A DNA stretch of 64,000 nucleotides from Haliea sp. (lineage in GTDB: Bacteria; Pseudomonadota; Gammaproteobacteria; Pseudomonadales; Halieaceae): positions 1 to 64,000 of the forward strand of contig JAHEBM010000004.1 in NCBI GenBank assembly GCA_024642245.1. Direction: 5' to 3'. The notes under the pieces were generated by a model, which made no database searches, was not told where the DNA came from, and was given only the letters and a program-made list of their open reading frames with translations. A program made the translations under genes and the position numbers. Below, piece after piece: positions 41,452-49,748 of the stretch. Positions within the stretch are counted from its first letter, which is position 1; each line of letters starts with the position of its first letter.

Positions 41452-42003
41452 ATGGCGCTGGGTCACGCGATTATGACAGCCCTGCTTGAAGATGATTTGT
41501 CAGGTTACGAACTGGCCAGGGATTTCGAGACGTCCCTGGGCTTCTTCTGGCAGGCGTCCCACCAGCAGATCTACCAGGAGCTGCGCAAGCTGTCGGACAA
41601 GCACTGGCTCAGCAAGCGGGAGGTCAGCCAGCGCGGCAAGCCCAACAAAATCGTCTATGGCATGACCAGGGCGGGGCGGGAGGCGCTGGCCGAGTGGGTT
41701 TTTGGCAGCACCCGTACCCAGGCTGCCAAGGACGACCTGCTGGTCAAACTCTACAACCTCGATAGCAGCAATGCCGGCCACCTGGCGGGCGAGATCACCG
41801 CGCGCAGGGAAGACATGATGCGCAGGCTTTACCTCTACGAGAAAATCCGGCGGCGCCACTACAGTCTCCCGGAAACACTTCCCACCCGTCGCAAGGGGGT
41901 CTATCTCGCCCTCACTATGGGTATCGCCCAGGGCGAGCAATTCCTGGCCTGGTGTGACGAGGCGCTTGAGCTGCTGGCGACCGTCACCGCGGAGAGTGGC
42001 TAG
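41452..42003 (+). CDS. PadR-family transcriptional regulator
   Basis: The 183-residue protein has the PadR winged helix (about 1-80): LGHAIMTALLEDDLSGYELAR, the HQQIYQELRKLSDKHWL recognition helix and the wing with KPNKIVYGMTRAGREAL. A C-terminal helical dimerisation domain (PadR C, about 95-180) includes RRHYSLPETLPTRRKGVYLAL. It is a repressor that releases DNA on binding a small phenolic or other ligand. The ATG at 41452 has GAGGGGG upstream. Two palindromes just upstream are its likely operators; the adjacent divergent nitronate monooxygenase gene is the probable target. Confidence 0.9.
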   Translation: MALGHAIMTALLEDDLSGYELARDFETSLGFFWQASHQQIYQELRKLSDKHWLSKREVSQRGKPNKIVYGMTRAGREALAEWVFGSTRTQAAKDDLLVKLYNLDSSNAGHLAGEITARREDMMRRLYLYEKIRRRHYSLPETLPTRRKGVYLALTMGIAQGEQFLAWCDEALELLATVTAESG

Positions 42004-42139
42004 CAAGTCCGCCCCGCGGAGCCCGGTATGCCCTGTCGCCTAACTGGAGATTTCGACAGTTAGTCGTGGATTCGCTGCCGGTGGGGCCCTACGCTGGTCG
42101 GGTAATGGTGACGGGCGCAATGGCGCCGGGTGAAATTCT

Positions 42140-42460
42140 ATGCGCGTTCTTGTATTGCTCCTCCTGCTTCTTCCGCAGCTGGCAGCGGCCCGGGTGTATA
42201 TGTGCGTCGACCAGGCGACCGGCCGTACCAGCTTTTCCGACAAGGGCTGTGAGGCCACGGCGTCCACCGCGGAAGTGCGTGTACCGCCAGCCAATGTGGA
42301 TTCCGGCCGGCGCACGGCTGAATCCGAGGCCCCGAAAACCTGGCGCAGCGATGTCGATACGCGCAAGACCGGGCGGGATTACAATGCCGAGCGACGCAGT
42401 TTAGGCGACAATCGCGCGACAGCCAGTCTGGGCGCGGGAGGAGGCCCTGGCGGCAGCTAG
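42140..42460 (+). CDS. DUF4124 domain protein, secreted
   Basis: The 106-residue protein has a signal peptide (about 1-17, VLLLLLLPQLAAA) followed by a DUF4124-like segment with CVDQATGRTSFSDKGCEA, typical of small periplasmic gammaproteobacterial proteins of unknown function. Two cysteines flank the segment and may form a disulfide. The C-terminal half is low-complexity and charged (RKTGRDYNAERR, ending GAGGGPGGS). It is monocistronic with its start 137 bp after padR. Confidence 0.8.
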   Translation: MRVLVLLLLLLPQLAAARVYMCVDQATGRTSFSDKGCEATASTAEVRVPPANVDSGRRTAESEAPKTWRSDVDTRKTGRDYNAERRSLGDNRATASLGAGGGPGGS

Positions 42461-42724
42461 TGTGACGGGACAGTCACTTGATGGGCGCGGATTGAAGCGC
42501 CTGCCTGGCCACTGGGTGGCAGGCCTGTCAGGCGTGCACCGGGTGCCAACTGGCAATAATTACATAAATGCCATAGTTCCCGGTATTTGTAAGCTATTGA
42601 AAACATTGTAAATATTGAATTTTCCGGGTCCTTTCAGGCAGGATTTCCGGGCCTATTAGTATGTTTATTCTATTGTCGATTGCTTCAATGGGCGCTCAAA
42701 CCAAAACTCAGAGGAGGTTTGAGT

Positions 42725-42871
42725 ATGTTCGTTCATTCCATAGTGTACGTGGTTCTTTCCATTCTTACGGCGACAGCGGTGTTCGCTGCCAGCATGCCTG
42801 TCAACAAGCCGTCACGGGAGCACCAGGTCCCCGGACCTGAGGCCGAAAGTACCGACACAGGCGACCAATAG
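42725..42871 (+). CDS. Small predicted secreted peptide, 48 residues
   Basis: The start has an excellent ribosome-binding site (AGGAGG, 8 nt before the ATG). The peptide has a signal-like segment (about 3-22, HSIVYVVLSILTATAVFAAS) followed by a short hydrophilic tail rich in Pro, Glu and Asp. No family is recognised. Upstream (42550-42720) is an AT-rich stretch unlike its surroundings that could hold its promoter, although no convincing -35/-10 pair was found. A perfect hairpin lies 13 nt after the stop. It may be a membrane peptide rather than a mature secreted one. Confidence 0.55.
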   Translation: MFVHSIVYVVLSILTATAVFAASMPVNKPSREHQVPGPEAESTDTGDQ

Positions 42872-42884
42872 GAGACTGTCTATC

Positions 42885-42908
42885 CACCGCCGGGTTTACC
42901 CGGCGGTG
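42885..42908 (+). other. Perfect 10-bp hairpin after the small peptide gene
   Basis: CACCGCCGGG (42885-42894), loop TTTA, CCCGGCGGTG (42899-42908). No U-tract follows on either strand, so it is not a canonical intrinsic terminator; it could stabilise a transcript end or act as a weak terminator. Confidence 0.6.
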
Positions 42909-42986
42909 AAGTGAATAGCTTTGACTTCTGCCCTTGGGCATAATGCTCGCCACGTTATTACGCACTGGCGAATGGCTGGCGGCTGC

Positions 42987-44687
42987 ATGTACCACCAATA
43001 TTTCGGACTCACTGAAGCGCCTTTTTCCATAGCGGTAAATCCGCGCTACCTGTTCATGAGTCCCCGTCACCGGGACGCGCTGGCGCATCTGCTGTACGGG
43101 GTCGGCGCCGGGGGCGGGTTCATTCTGCTCACGGGTGAGGTGGGTACCGGCAAGACCACAATCAACCGCTGCCTGCTGGAGCAGTTGCCCGACGACACCG
43201 ATATTGCAATTATTCTCAACCCGGCACTCAATGCCATGGAGTTGCTTGCCACGGTCTGTGATGAGCTGGGTATCAGCTACGATCAGGATAGCCATACCCT
43301 CAAGACCCTCACGGACAAGCTGCATCGCTACCTGCTGGACAATCACGGGCGGGGTCGCAAGACGGTGCTGATGATTGACGAAGCCCAGCACCTGGATTTC
43401 GATGTGCTCGAGCAGATTCGCCTGCTTACCAACCTGGAAACCAACAGCGAGAAATTGCTGCAGATCATCCTCATAGGCCAGCCGGAGCTGGCCCAGATGC
43501 TGGGGCGGCCAGAGCTGCGCCAGCTGAACCAGCGTATTACCGCGCGCTACAATCTCGAACCCCTGAGCCAGGAGGAGACGGGTGCCTACATCCGCCACCG
43601 CTTGCAGGTAGCGGGAATGAACCCGGGCCAGGAGGTGTTTCCCGGGCCTGTGGTGCGGGGTATTCACCGCTATACCCGCGGCATTCCGCGCCTGATCAAC
43701 GTATTGTGTGATCGCATGATGCTGGGCGCATACAGCCGCAACCTGGGTGCAGCGGATCTCGGCATGCTGCGCATCGCCGCGCGTGAGGTCATGGGGGAGG
43801 AGGCCGCGGGCGCCGGCGCGAAACCGATCCGCTTCTGGCTGATGGCCCTACTGGGTGGGCTGTTGCTGGTCGCGGCGGCTGGCTGGTGGTGGCAGGCCCG
43901 GCAGGCGCCGCCACAGCTGGTGCAGCAGCCCGAGGCCCCGCGCAGGGTTGACCCCGCGCCGGCTAGCGCACCGGCGGCATCGACTGCCGCCGTGGTGTCG
44001 CGGCCGCCTGCAGCGGTCCTGCCGCCCGCGGATAAGAGCACGCCAGAGGCTGCCGCGGGCGAGCTCGACTGGATGCTCTCCCCGGTGGCCGCCCTGACGC
44101 AGCTGTGGTCTGTATACAGCGCCGTCCCGCTGCCGCTGGACCTGTGTGCAGGCCAGGTGCACGACGGCCTGGCCTGCGTGGCGGGTAGAGCCGGCACCTG
44201 GGACGAACTGTCTGACTTCGATCGCCCGCTGCTACTGGACATGGTCACGCCCGAACGTTTCGCCGCGGGAGTTGTCTTCCTCGGCATGAATGGTCGTCGT
44301 GCCTGGGTAGCCACGCCCGGGGGCATCGGGGAGGCAGACCTCAGCCTGCTGGGTCCCGCCTGGACTGGTAACTACCGTCTGCTGTGGCATCCACCCGAGG
44401 GTTTTAACCGGCCCCTGGGCCTTGGGGATAACAGCCCTGCAGTGGCGCGTGTGGCGGAGTTGTTTGCGCGCCTCGACGGGCAGGAACAGGCGTTGGCTGA
44501 CAGCCGCTTCAATGCAGCGCTGCAGACCCGCGTGCGCCTGTTCCAGCGGGAACAGGGTCTGCAAGACGATGGCGTCGTGGGAATGCAGACCCTGCTCAGG
44601 CTCAATGAAGCGACCGGTATTGACCTGACCGCGGCGGCGGCGCGAGCACGCCTGGGGGCGGGCGGGGACAGCGCGGTAACGCGATGA
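42987..44687 (+). CDS. exeA: ExeA/GspA-type AAA+ ATPase with peptidoglycan-binding domain
   Basis: The 566-residue inner-membrane protein begins MYHQYFGLTEAPFSIAVNPRY, the family signature. The AAA+ domain (about 10-270) has Walker A LTGEVGTGKTT, Walker B TVLMIDEAQHL and sensor segments GQPELAQML and RGIPRLINVLCDR. A transmembrane helix (about 285-305) leads to a Pro/Ala-rich linker and a C-terminal periplasmic region with a peptidoglycan-binding domain (about 490-545, RVRLFQREQGLQDDGVVGMQTLLRL). With GspB it helps insert the type II secretin through the cell wall. The ATG at 42987 is chosen by homology; the gspB-like gene follows after 40 nt. Confidence 0.92.
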   Translation: MYHQYFGLTEAPFSIAVNPRYLFMSPRHRDALAHLLYGVGAGGGFILLTGEVGTGKTTINRCLLEQLPDDTDIAIILNPALNAMELLATVCDELGISYDQDSHTLKTLTDKLHRYLLDNHGRGRKTVLMIDEAQHLDFDVLEQIRLLTNLETNSEKLLQIILIGQPELAQMLGRPELRQLNQRITARYNLEPLSQEETGAYIRHRLQVAGMNPGQEVFPGPVVRGIHRYTRGIPRLINVLCDRMMLGAYSRNLGAADLGMLRIAAREVMGEEAAGAGAKPIRFWLMALLGGLLLVAAAGWWWQARQAPPQLVQQPEAPRRVDPAPASAPAASTAAVVSRPPAAVLPPADKSTPEAAAGELDWMLSPVAALTQLWSVYSAVPLPLDLCAGQVHDGLACVAGRAGTWDELSDFDRPLLLDMVTPERFAAGVVFLGMNGRRAWVATPGGIGEADLSLLGPAWTGNYRLLWHPPEGFNRPLGLGDNSPAVARVAELFARLDGQEQALADSRFNAALQTRVRLFQREQGLQDDGVVGMQTLLRLNEATGIDLTAAAARARLGAGGDSAVTR

Positions 44688-44727
44688 GCTGGTTTTTGGG
44701 GTATCTGGTCAAGAGAAGGACCCACCG

Positions 44728-45666
44728 ATGTCACTGATTCTCGACGCATTGAACCGCTCCCGCCAGGAGAGCGAAGGGATGCCCGGACTGTCCTCCAGCC
44801 ATCCTGTGGGCCGCCCGGCAGACAGCGTGAACTGGGTCCAGTGGCTGCTGGTTGCGGCGCTCGCGCTGGCCGTGTTTGCCATTGGCTGGTTGCTGGTCGA
44901 TCGATCCCCACGACCCGGGCTCCCGCCCCCGGCCGGGGCGGCGGTCATGGACGCGCCGGCGGCTGTGGCACAGCTTGAGCCGGTAGAGCAGATTCAGCAG
45001 ATTCAGCAGGTTGAGCAGGTAGAGCAGGTAGCGCAGCTTGAGCAGGCACGGCAGCCAGGGCAGGTTGAGCCGGTGGAGCCGCTTGCGCAAACGTTTACCG
45101 AGCCGGGGTCTGACCCCCTGCCGGCGCCGCCAACCGTCACCGTTGCCAGCCCGGTGCAGCACCCGCTCGCGGTAGCGGAACACCCGGTCGGTGCAGCGCC
45201 ATTGGATGAGAGCGTGGCCGCCCTGTATCAGCAGGAATCACAGGAGTCCCGGGAAGATCAGGTTGAGCCGGCCAGGGCCGCGTATGCAAGCGATGCGGCG
45301 GCAGCGGAGGTCGGCCCGGCAAGGGGGGCAGCCGAGTCCCGCCAGGAGGAGACGATCGACATCGAACAACTGGTCTCCAGTGCCAAGGCCGAGCTCGCGG
45401 ACTCGCGGCTGGCTGACAACGGCGTGCCTTTCCTGTCGAGCCTGTCCCAGCAGAAGAAGGATGCTATTCCCACCCTCATGTACCAGCGCCATGACTATTC
45501 CGGGGACAGTGCCCGCTCGAGTGTTGTTATAAACGGCAAAACCCTGCGTGCCGGCGGCACGATCGGCGCGGTGAAAATCGAGGAGATTCTGCCCGACTCC
45601 GTGGTGCTGGAGTCCGGGGGTACGCGCTTTCGCCTGCGCGCCCTCAACAGCTGGGTAAACCTATAG
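44728..45666 (+). CDS. exeB: GspB/ExeB-like type II secretion accessory protein
   Basis: The 312-residue protein starts MSLILDALNRSRQESEG, the conserved cytoplasmic motif, followed by a single transmembrane helix (about 37-56, WLLVAALALAVFAIGWLLV). A long Pro/Gln/Glu-rich periplasmic linker (about 70-210) leads to a C-terminal GspB domain (about 230-312, VPFLSSLSQQKKDAIPTLMY and FRLRALNSWVNL). It partners with the ATPase encoded upstream. The linker contains thirteen 9-nt units. The other Gsp genes are not in the window. Confidence 0.88.
   Translation: MSLILDALNRSRQESEGMPGLSSSHPVGRPADSVNWVQWLLVAALALAVFAIGWLLVDRSPRPGLPPPAGAAVMDAPAAVAQLEPVEQIQQIQQVEQVEQVAQLEQARQPGQVEPVEPLAQTFTEPGSDPLPAPPTVTVASPVQHPLAVAEHPVGAAPLDESVAALYQQESQESREDQVEPARAAYASDAAAAEVGPARGAAESRQEETIDIEQLVSSAKAELADSRLADNGVPFLSSLSQQKKDAIPTLMYQRHDYSGDSARSSVVINGKTLRAGGTIGAVKIEEILPDSVVLESGGTRFRLRALNSWVNL
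44974..45090 (+). repeat. Thirteen tandem 9-bp units in the gspB linker
   Basis: Units such as CTTGAGCCG, GTAGAGCAG, ATTCAGCAG and GTTGAGCAG each encode hydrophobic-(Glu/Gln)-(Gln/Pro). The repeat is in frame and could vary in copy number without breaking the protein. Confidence 0.8.
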
Positions 45667-45916
45667 TGTAGTGGCGCCCCGGTGGGTCATCATCGGGCAG
45701 TACTTCACCCGCAACAGTCACGGCCAGCGGCAGGGTCCCGTCGGTCTGTAGGTCCGAAATTCACCTCTTGCCCTTAACCTTTGCAGTCCAGTGTGGCAGG
45801 ATTTGCCCTCCGCATGGTGCGGGACCACCGGCAGCCAGCCAGGCACAACCTGCGTGCGGGTATACGGGTGGGCCATAACGCCATAAATTCAAATCGTACC
45901 AGCTGAGGTAAGTCCA

Positions 45917-46255
45917 ATGAAAATGATTACGGCGGTCATCAAGCCGTTCAAGCTCGATGATGTGCGCGATGCGTTGAACCAGATCGGTATCTCCGGTATG
46001 ACCGTAGAGGAGGTCAAGGGATACGGTCGCCAGAAGGGACACACCGAGCTTTATCGGGGCGCCGAGTACATTGTTGAGTTCCAGCCCAAGATCAGGCTGC
46101 AGCTGGCGCTGAGTGATTCCCAGGTGGAAGCGGCGATAGAGGCCATAATCGGTGCCGCCAATACCGGGAAGATCGGCGACGGCAAGATTTTCGTCAGTCC
46201 GCTTGAGCAGAGCATCCGTATTCGCACCGGCGAAACCGGCGAAGACGCACTTTGA
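45917..46255 (+). CDS. glnK: Nitrogen regulatory protein P-II (GlnK/GlnB)
   Basis: The 112-residue protein has the PII signature: MKMITAVIKPFKLDDVRDAL, the T-loop with the uridylylation site Tyr51 in GHTELYRGAEY, and the C-terminal GDGKIFVSPLEQSIRIRTGE that binds ATP/ADP. It senses 2-oxoglutarate and energy charge and controls nitrogen metabolism. Pairing with amtB 14 nt downstream marks it as GlnK, which blocks the channel when nitrogen is plentiful. The 250-bp upstream region was searched for a sigma54 promoter; none with correct spacing was found. Confidence 0.96.
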   Translation: MKMITAVIKPFKLDDVRDALNQIGISGMTVEEVKGYGRQKGHTELYRGAEYIVEFQPKIRLQLALSDSQVEAAIEAIIGAANTGKIGDGKIFVSPLEQSIRIRTGETGEDAL

Positions 46256-46269
46256 ACCTGGAGGTTACG

Positions 46270-47574
46270 ATGAAAACGATGAAATCATTGGCCCTGGGGG
46301 CCGTCTCGCTGCTGGCGGCCAGCAGCGCCAGTGCCCAGGAGATCAACGGCGCCGACACGGCCTGGATACTCACTTCCACCGCCCTGGTATTGTTCATGAC
46401 AATTCCCGGCTTGTCCCTCTTTTATGCCGGCCTGGTACGTTCCAAGAATGTACTGTCAGTCCTGATGCAGTGTTTTGCCCTGACCTGCCTGATGTCGCTG
46501 GTGTGGTTCGCGGTGGGTTACACCATCGCTTTCGGTAGTGACGGTGTAGAGCAGGGCATGTGGATAGGCGATTTCGGCAATATGTTTTTTGCCAACATAG
46601 GCATGGATTCAGTCAACGGCACAGTGCCCGCAACGCTCTTCGCCATTTTCCAGATGACGTTCGCTATTATCACCCCGGCACTGATCGTGGGCGGCTTCGC
46701 CGAGCGGATGCGTTTTTCCGCCATGCTGCTGTTCAGTACGTTGTGGCTGGTGCTCGTCTACTCGCCGGTGTGCCACTGGGTCTGGGGAGGCGGCTGGCTG
46801 GGTAATATGGGCCTGCAGGATTTCGCCGGTGGTACGGTCGTTCATATCACCGCGGCCGTGGCAGCCCTGGTGGCGGCAATGATGATCGGCCCGCGCCGCG
46901 GCTTTGGCACGGTCGCGATGCCACCGCACAACCTGACACTCACGGTAGCCGGAGCGGGTATGCTGTGGGTCGGCTGGTTTGGCTTCAACGCCGGCTCGGC
47001 GGTAGCCGCCGACGGCAGCGCGGCAATGGCCATGCTGGTAACTCACCTCTCCGCGTCAGCCGGCGCCCTTGCGTGGATGTCGATGGAATGGCTTCGCCAC
47101 GGCAAGCCCTCGATGCTCGGTACGGTTACCGGCATGGTGGCGGGCCTGGGAACGATTACTCCGGCCTCCGGATCGGTCGGCCCCGCCGCTGCGGTCGTGA
47201 TAGGTCTGATAGCCGGTGTCGTCTGTTATTTCGCCACCAATTACCTGAAAAACAAGCTCAAGGTCGATGACAGCCTGGACGTATTTCCCGTGCACGGCGT
47301 GGGCGGTATCCTGGGTACCCTGCTGGCCGGGATTTTCTGTTCCACCCAGCTGGGCATCTTCAGCGGTAATGGATTCTCCGACGGTATCTCCAGCATCGGG
47401 GGCCAGTTGATGGTACAGGGCACCGGCGTGCTGGCGACGCTCGTTTACACCGCTGTCGTGACATTCGTATTGCTGAAGGTAGTGGGCACGTTGGTGGGAT
47501 TGCGTGTGGATGGTGACGAGGAAACCCAGGGGCTGGATCTCGTGCTGCACGACGAGCGCGGCTACGACCTGTAG
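46270..47574 (+). CDS. amtB: Ammonium transporter
   Basis: The 434-residue protein has an N-terminal signal-like segment (about 1-22, LALGAVSLLAASSASA) and eleven membrane helices of the Amt/Mep/Rh family. FYAGLVRSKNVLSVLMQCF, LVYSPVCHWVWGGGWLG, GFNAGSAVAADGSAAMAM and VFPVHGVGGILGTLLAG contain the conserved twin histidines and the S1-site aromatic residues. It conducts NH3/NH4+ across the inner membrane under GlnK control. GGAGG lies 6 nt before the ATG at 46270. A terminator follows. Confidence 0.96.
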   Translation: MKTMKSLALGAVSLLAASSASAQEINGADTAWILTSTALVLFMTIPGLSLFYAGLVRSKNVLSVLMQCFALTCLMSLVWFAVGYTIAFGSDGVEQGMWIGDFGNMFFANIGMDSVNGTVPATLFAIFQMTFAIITPALIVGGFAERMRFSAMLLFSTLWLVLVYSPVCHWVWGGGWLGNMGLQDFAGGTVVHITAAVAALVAAMMIGPRRGFGTVAMPPHNLTLTVAGAGMLWVGWFGFNAGSAVAADGSAAMAMLVTHLSASAGALAWMSMEWLRHGKPSMLGTVTGMVAGLGTITPASGSVGPAAAVVIGLIAGVVCYFATNYLKNKLKVDDSLDVFPVHGVGGILGTLLAGIFCSTQLGIFSGNGFSDGISSIGGQLMVQGTGVLATLVYTAVVTFVLLKVVGTLVGLRVDGDEETQGLDLVLHDERGYDL

Positions 47575-47592
47575 ACCCCGGCAAAACAACTC

Positions 47593-47619
47593 AAGGCCAC
47601 ATTACGTGGCCTTTTTTTA
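47593..47619 (+). terminator. Intrinsic terminator after amtB
   Basis: AAGGCCAC (47593-47600), loop ATTAC, GTGGCCTT (47606-47613), then a T run to 47618. Confidence 0.92.
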
Positions 47620-47660
47620 TTTGCGCAGCACAGCACGGCCAGGACACTCGGGCTGCTGCG

Positions 47661-48020
47661 TTACCCACCCGCGATTTTTACCGTGAAACCGCGTTTTTCA
47701 AGTTCGGCCCTGAGTGTTGGTCGCTGGTCGCCCTGGATTTCGATATGGTCGTCCTTGAGCGCGCCGCCCACGCCGCATTTTTGCTTGAGAGCCCGGGCGA
47801 GGTCCTGCATTTCCGTTCGGGGCAGGCCCAGGCCGGTGATGAGGGTAACCGCCTTGCCGCCGCGACCCTTGGTTTCCCGATGCAGTCGAACAATGCCGTC
47901 CCCGAGCGCTGCGGGGCGGTCCTTGCCACATACGCAATCGGCCACGGGCCGGTGACACTGTGGGCAGAGGCGTCCCGTTTCGGTGGAATAGACCAGGTTG
48001 CTCTTTTTATTCTTGCTCAT
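47661..48020 (-). CDS. yciH: SUI1/eIF1-like translation factor (YciH family)
   Basis: The 119-residue protein has a short N-terminal zinc-ribbon-like segment (CPQCHRPVADCVCG) and a C-terminal SUI1 domain (about 45-115) with the conserved ETKGRGGKAVTLITGL and CGVGGALKDDHIEIQGDQR. The family resembles eukaryotic initiation factor eIF1 and can influence start-codon fidelity in vitro; its physiological role in bacteria is unclear. It is a single gene, divergent from slyX. Confidence 0.94.
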   Translation of the reverse strand: MSKNKKSNLVYSTETGRLCPQCHRPVADCVCGKDRPAALGDGIVRLHRETKGRGGKAVTLITGLGLPRTEMQDLARALKQKCGVGGALKDDHIEIQGDQRPTLRAELEKRGFTVKIAGG

Positions 48021-48107
48021 GGATCAGGCCGTGCCATTGTGTCAGTACGGCAGTATATTAGCTTGCCCAAAGAGACGGGAACAGACACAAGTGAAGGAGA
48101 GCCGGGT

Positions 48108-48326
48108 TTGGCAGGTATAGACGATTTTGCTGCGCAACTGATCGACGTGCAGACGCAACTGGCCTACCAGGAGGACCTGTTGCGGGAGCTCAACGGGGCA
48201 CTGGCTTCACAACAACAGGAAATCCTGGTGTTACGGCGGCAGGTTCAGTTGCTCAAGCAGCGCCAGGATGAGCACGGCGAACCGCAGGCTGCGGGAGCCG
48301 CACAGGAGCGGCCGCCTCATTACTAA
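48108..48326 (+). CDS. slyX: SlyX family protein
   Basis: The 72-residue coiled-coil protein has the SlyX pattern: AYQEDLLRELNGALASQQQE, VLRRQVQLLKQR and the invariant C-terminal PPHY. E. coli SlyX has the same length. Function is unknown. The TTG start at 48108 is preceded by AAGGAGA with 8-nt spacing; earlier in-frame codons run antisense to yciH and are not homologous. Confidence 0.88.
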   Translation: MAGIDDFAAQLIDVQTQLAYQEDLLRELNGALASQQQEILVLRRQVQLLKQRQDEHGEPQAAGAAQERPPHY

Positions 48327-48502
48327 ACAATAATTACACCGCACTGCGCCAGCTTCGGGCCTGTCAACACCGCGCCCGGCGCCTGCCGGCAAATATTGTT
48401 AGACCGGGCGGGTAATGCGGCCCGCTTTTACTTGCCGTGAGGCAACCCCCCGGTAGAATTCACCCAGGCATTCGAGTTATCCGCTTCACACAGGAGATTA
48501 CC

Positions 48503-49738
48503 ATGGCAGAAAGCGCCCACAAGGACAGTGCTGAACAGGCTGAATTTCGCCAGTACTGTCGCCACTGGCTGGCGGCAAACCGACCGGCGGACCCCTCGGT
48601 ACGCCTGCCCCTGAGCGCGCTGGAAATTATGACGATGGAGCAGCTGACCTACCTGCAGGCCTGGCAAAAATCCGCCTATGACGCCGGGCTGGTCGGCTGT
48701 GACTATCCGCAAGAGGTGGGCGGTGCTGGTCGCAAGGACTGCCAGCGGGTAGCTAATGAAGAGATGCTGGCGGCGCGCACACCGTACTTTCCCAATATCA
48801 TAGGCCTTGGTATGGCGGCGCCCACCGTGTTCTACCACGGGCAACCTGAACTCAGTCAACGGCTGTTGCCCCGGCTGTTTTCCGGGGAGGACATCTGGTG
48901 CCAGGGCTTCAGCGAACCTGGTGCCGGTTCTGATCTTGCCAGTGTCCAGACCTTCGCCGAGCGCAGGGGCGACAAGTGGGTGATTAACGGTCACAAGGTA
49001 TGGACCTCCCTCGCGCACTTTGCCGAGTGGATGATATTGCTGCTGCGAACCGACAAATCCCACAAGTACGATGGCCTGTCCTATTTTGTGGTGCCTATAC
49101 GCTCTGCCCTGGGCAAGGGTGTGACGGTGCGGCCACTGATCAAGATCACCGGAGAGACCGGCTTCAACGAGGTGATATTTGACGACCTGGAAGTGGATGA
49201 CAGTCTCCGCCTCGACGAGCTTGGCAAGGGCTGGCAGGTCGCCATGACCACGCTGTTGCATGAGCGCGGGGCAGGGGAGTTGCAAACGCCTCGCGCCGGC
49301 GGACTGAAGAACAAGGGCGGCCATACCACCAGTGCGAGCAGCCTCGTAGAGTTTGCCAGGACAGTCGAGCGCAGCGGCAGGCCTGCCGCTGACGACGCCC
49401 TGCTCAGAGACCGCATCATGCAACAGCTCATTCGCGAAACCGGTCTCGCCCAGAACCAGCGGCGATCCAGGGTGCCGGCCCTGCTGGACCACCCCATGCG
49501 GGTGCAGCTGCAGAACAAATTACTTGCCAGTGAGATCAGCCAGGATACGGCCGCCCTCGCGCTGGAGGTGGCCGGGGCCAGTGCATCCCTGTACCTCGGC
49601 GATGACAATGCGCCGGCCGGTGGCCAGTGGAGCCTGGCCTACATGAACTCCTATGGAATGACCATCGCCGCCGGCACCAGTGAGGTGCAGCGTAATATCC
49701 TGGGTGAGCGCGTGCTCGGCCTGCCGAAATCCAAATAA
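48503..49738 (+). CDS. Acyl-CoA dehydrogenase (larger subunit of a putative heteromer)
   Basis: The 411-residue FAD enzyme shows the ACAD signature WCQGFSEPGAGSDLASVQT in the FAD/substrate region, VINGHKVWTSLAHFAEW and the closing TIAAGTSEVQRNILGERVLGLPK that binds FAD. It oxidises a CoA-thioester at C-alpha/C-beta. The ATG at 48503 follows CAGGAGA. A second, shorter acyl-CoA dehydrogenase starts 10 nt later; such pairs often form alpha2beta2 enzymes in steroid, terpenoid or branched-acid degradation. The pathway cannot be fixed from this window. Confidence 0.9.
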   Translation: MAESAHKDSAEQAEFRQYCRHWLAANRPADPSVRLPLSALEIMTMEQLTYLQAWQKSAYDAGLVGCDYPQEVGGAGRKDCQRVANEEMLAARTPYFPNIIGLGMAAPTVFYHGQPELSQRLLPRLFSGEDIWCQGFSEPGAGSDLASVQTFAERRGDKWVINGHKVWTSLAHFAEWMILLLRTDKSHKYDGLSYFVVPIRSALGKGVTVRPLIKITGETGFNEVIFDDLEVDDSLRLDELGKGWQVAMTTLLHERGAGELQTPRAGGLKNKGGHTTSASSLVEFARTVERSGRPAADDALLRDRIMQQLIRETGLAQNQRRSRVPALLDHPMRVQLQNKLLASEISQDTAALALEVAGASASLYLGDDNAPAGGQWSLAYMNSYGMTIAAGTSEVQRNILGERVLGLPKSK

Positions 49739-49748
49739 GGGGAATACG

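Noticed and set aside
45794-45806. Possible sigma54 promoter before glnK (TGGCAGG...TTGC)
   Set aside because: The GG and GC elements are 10 bp apart instead of the required 12.
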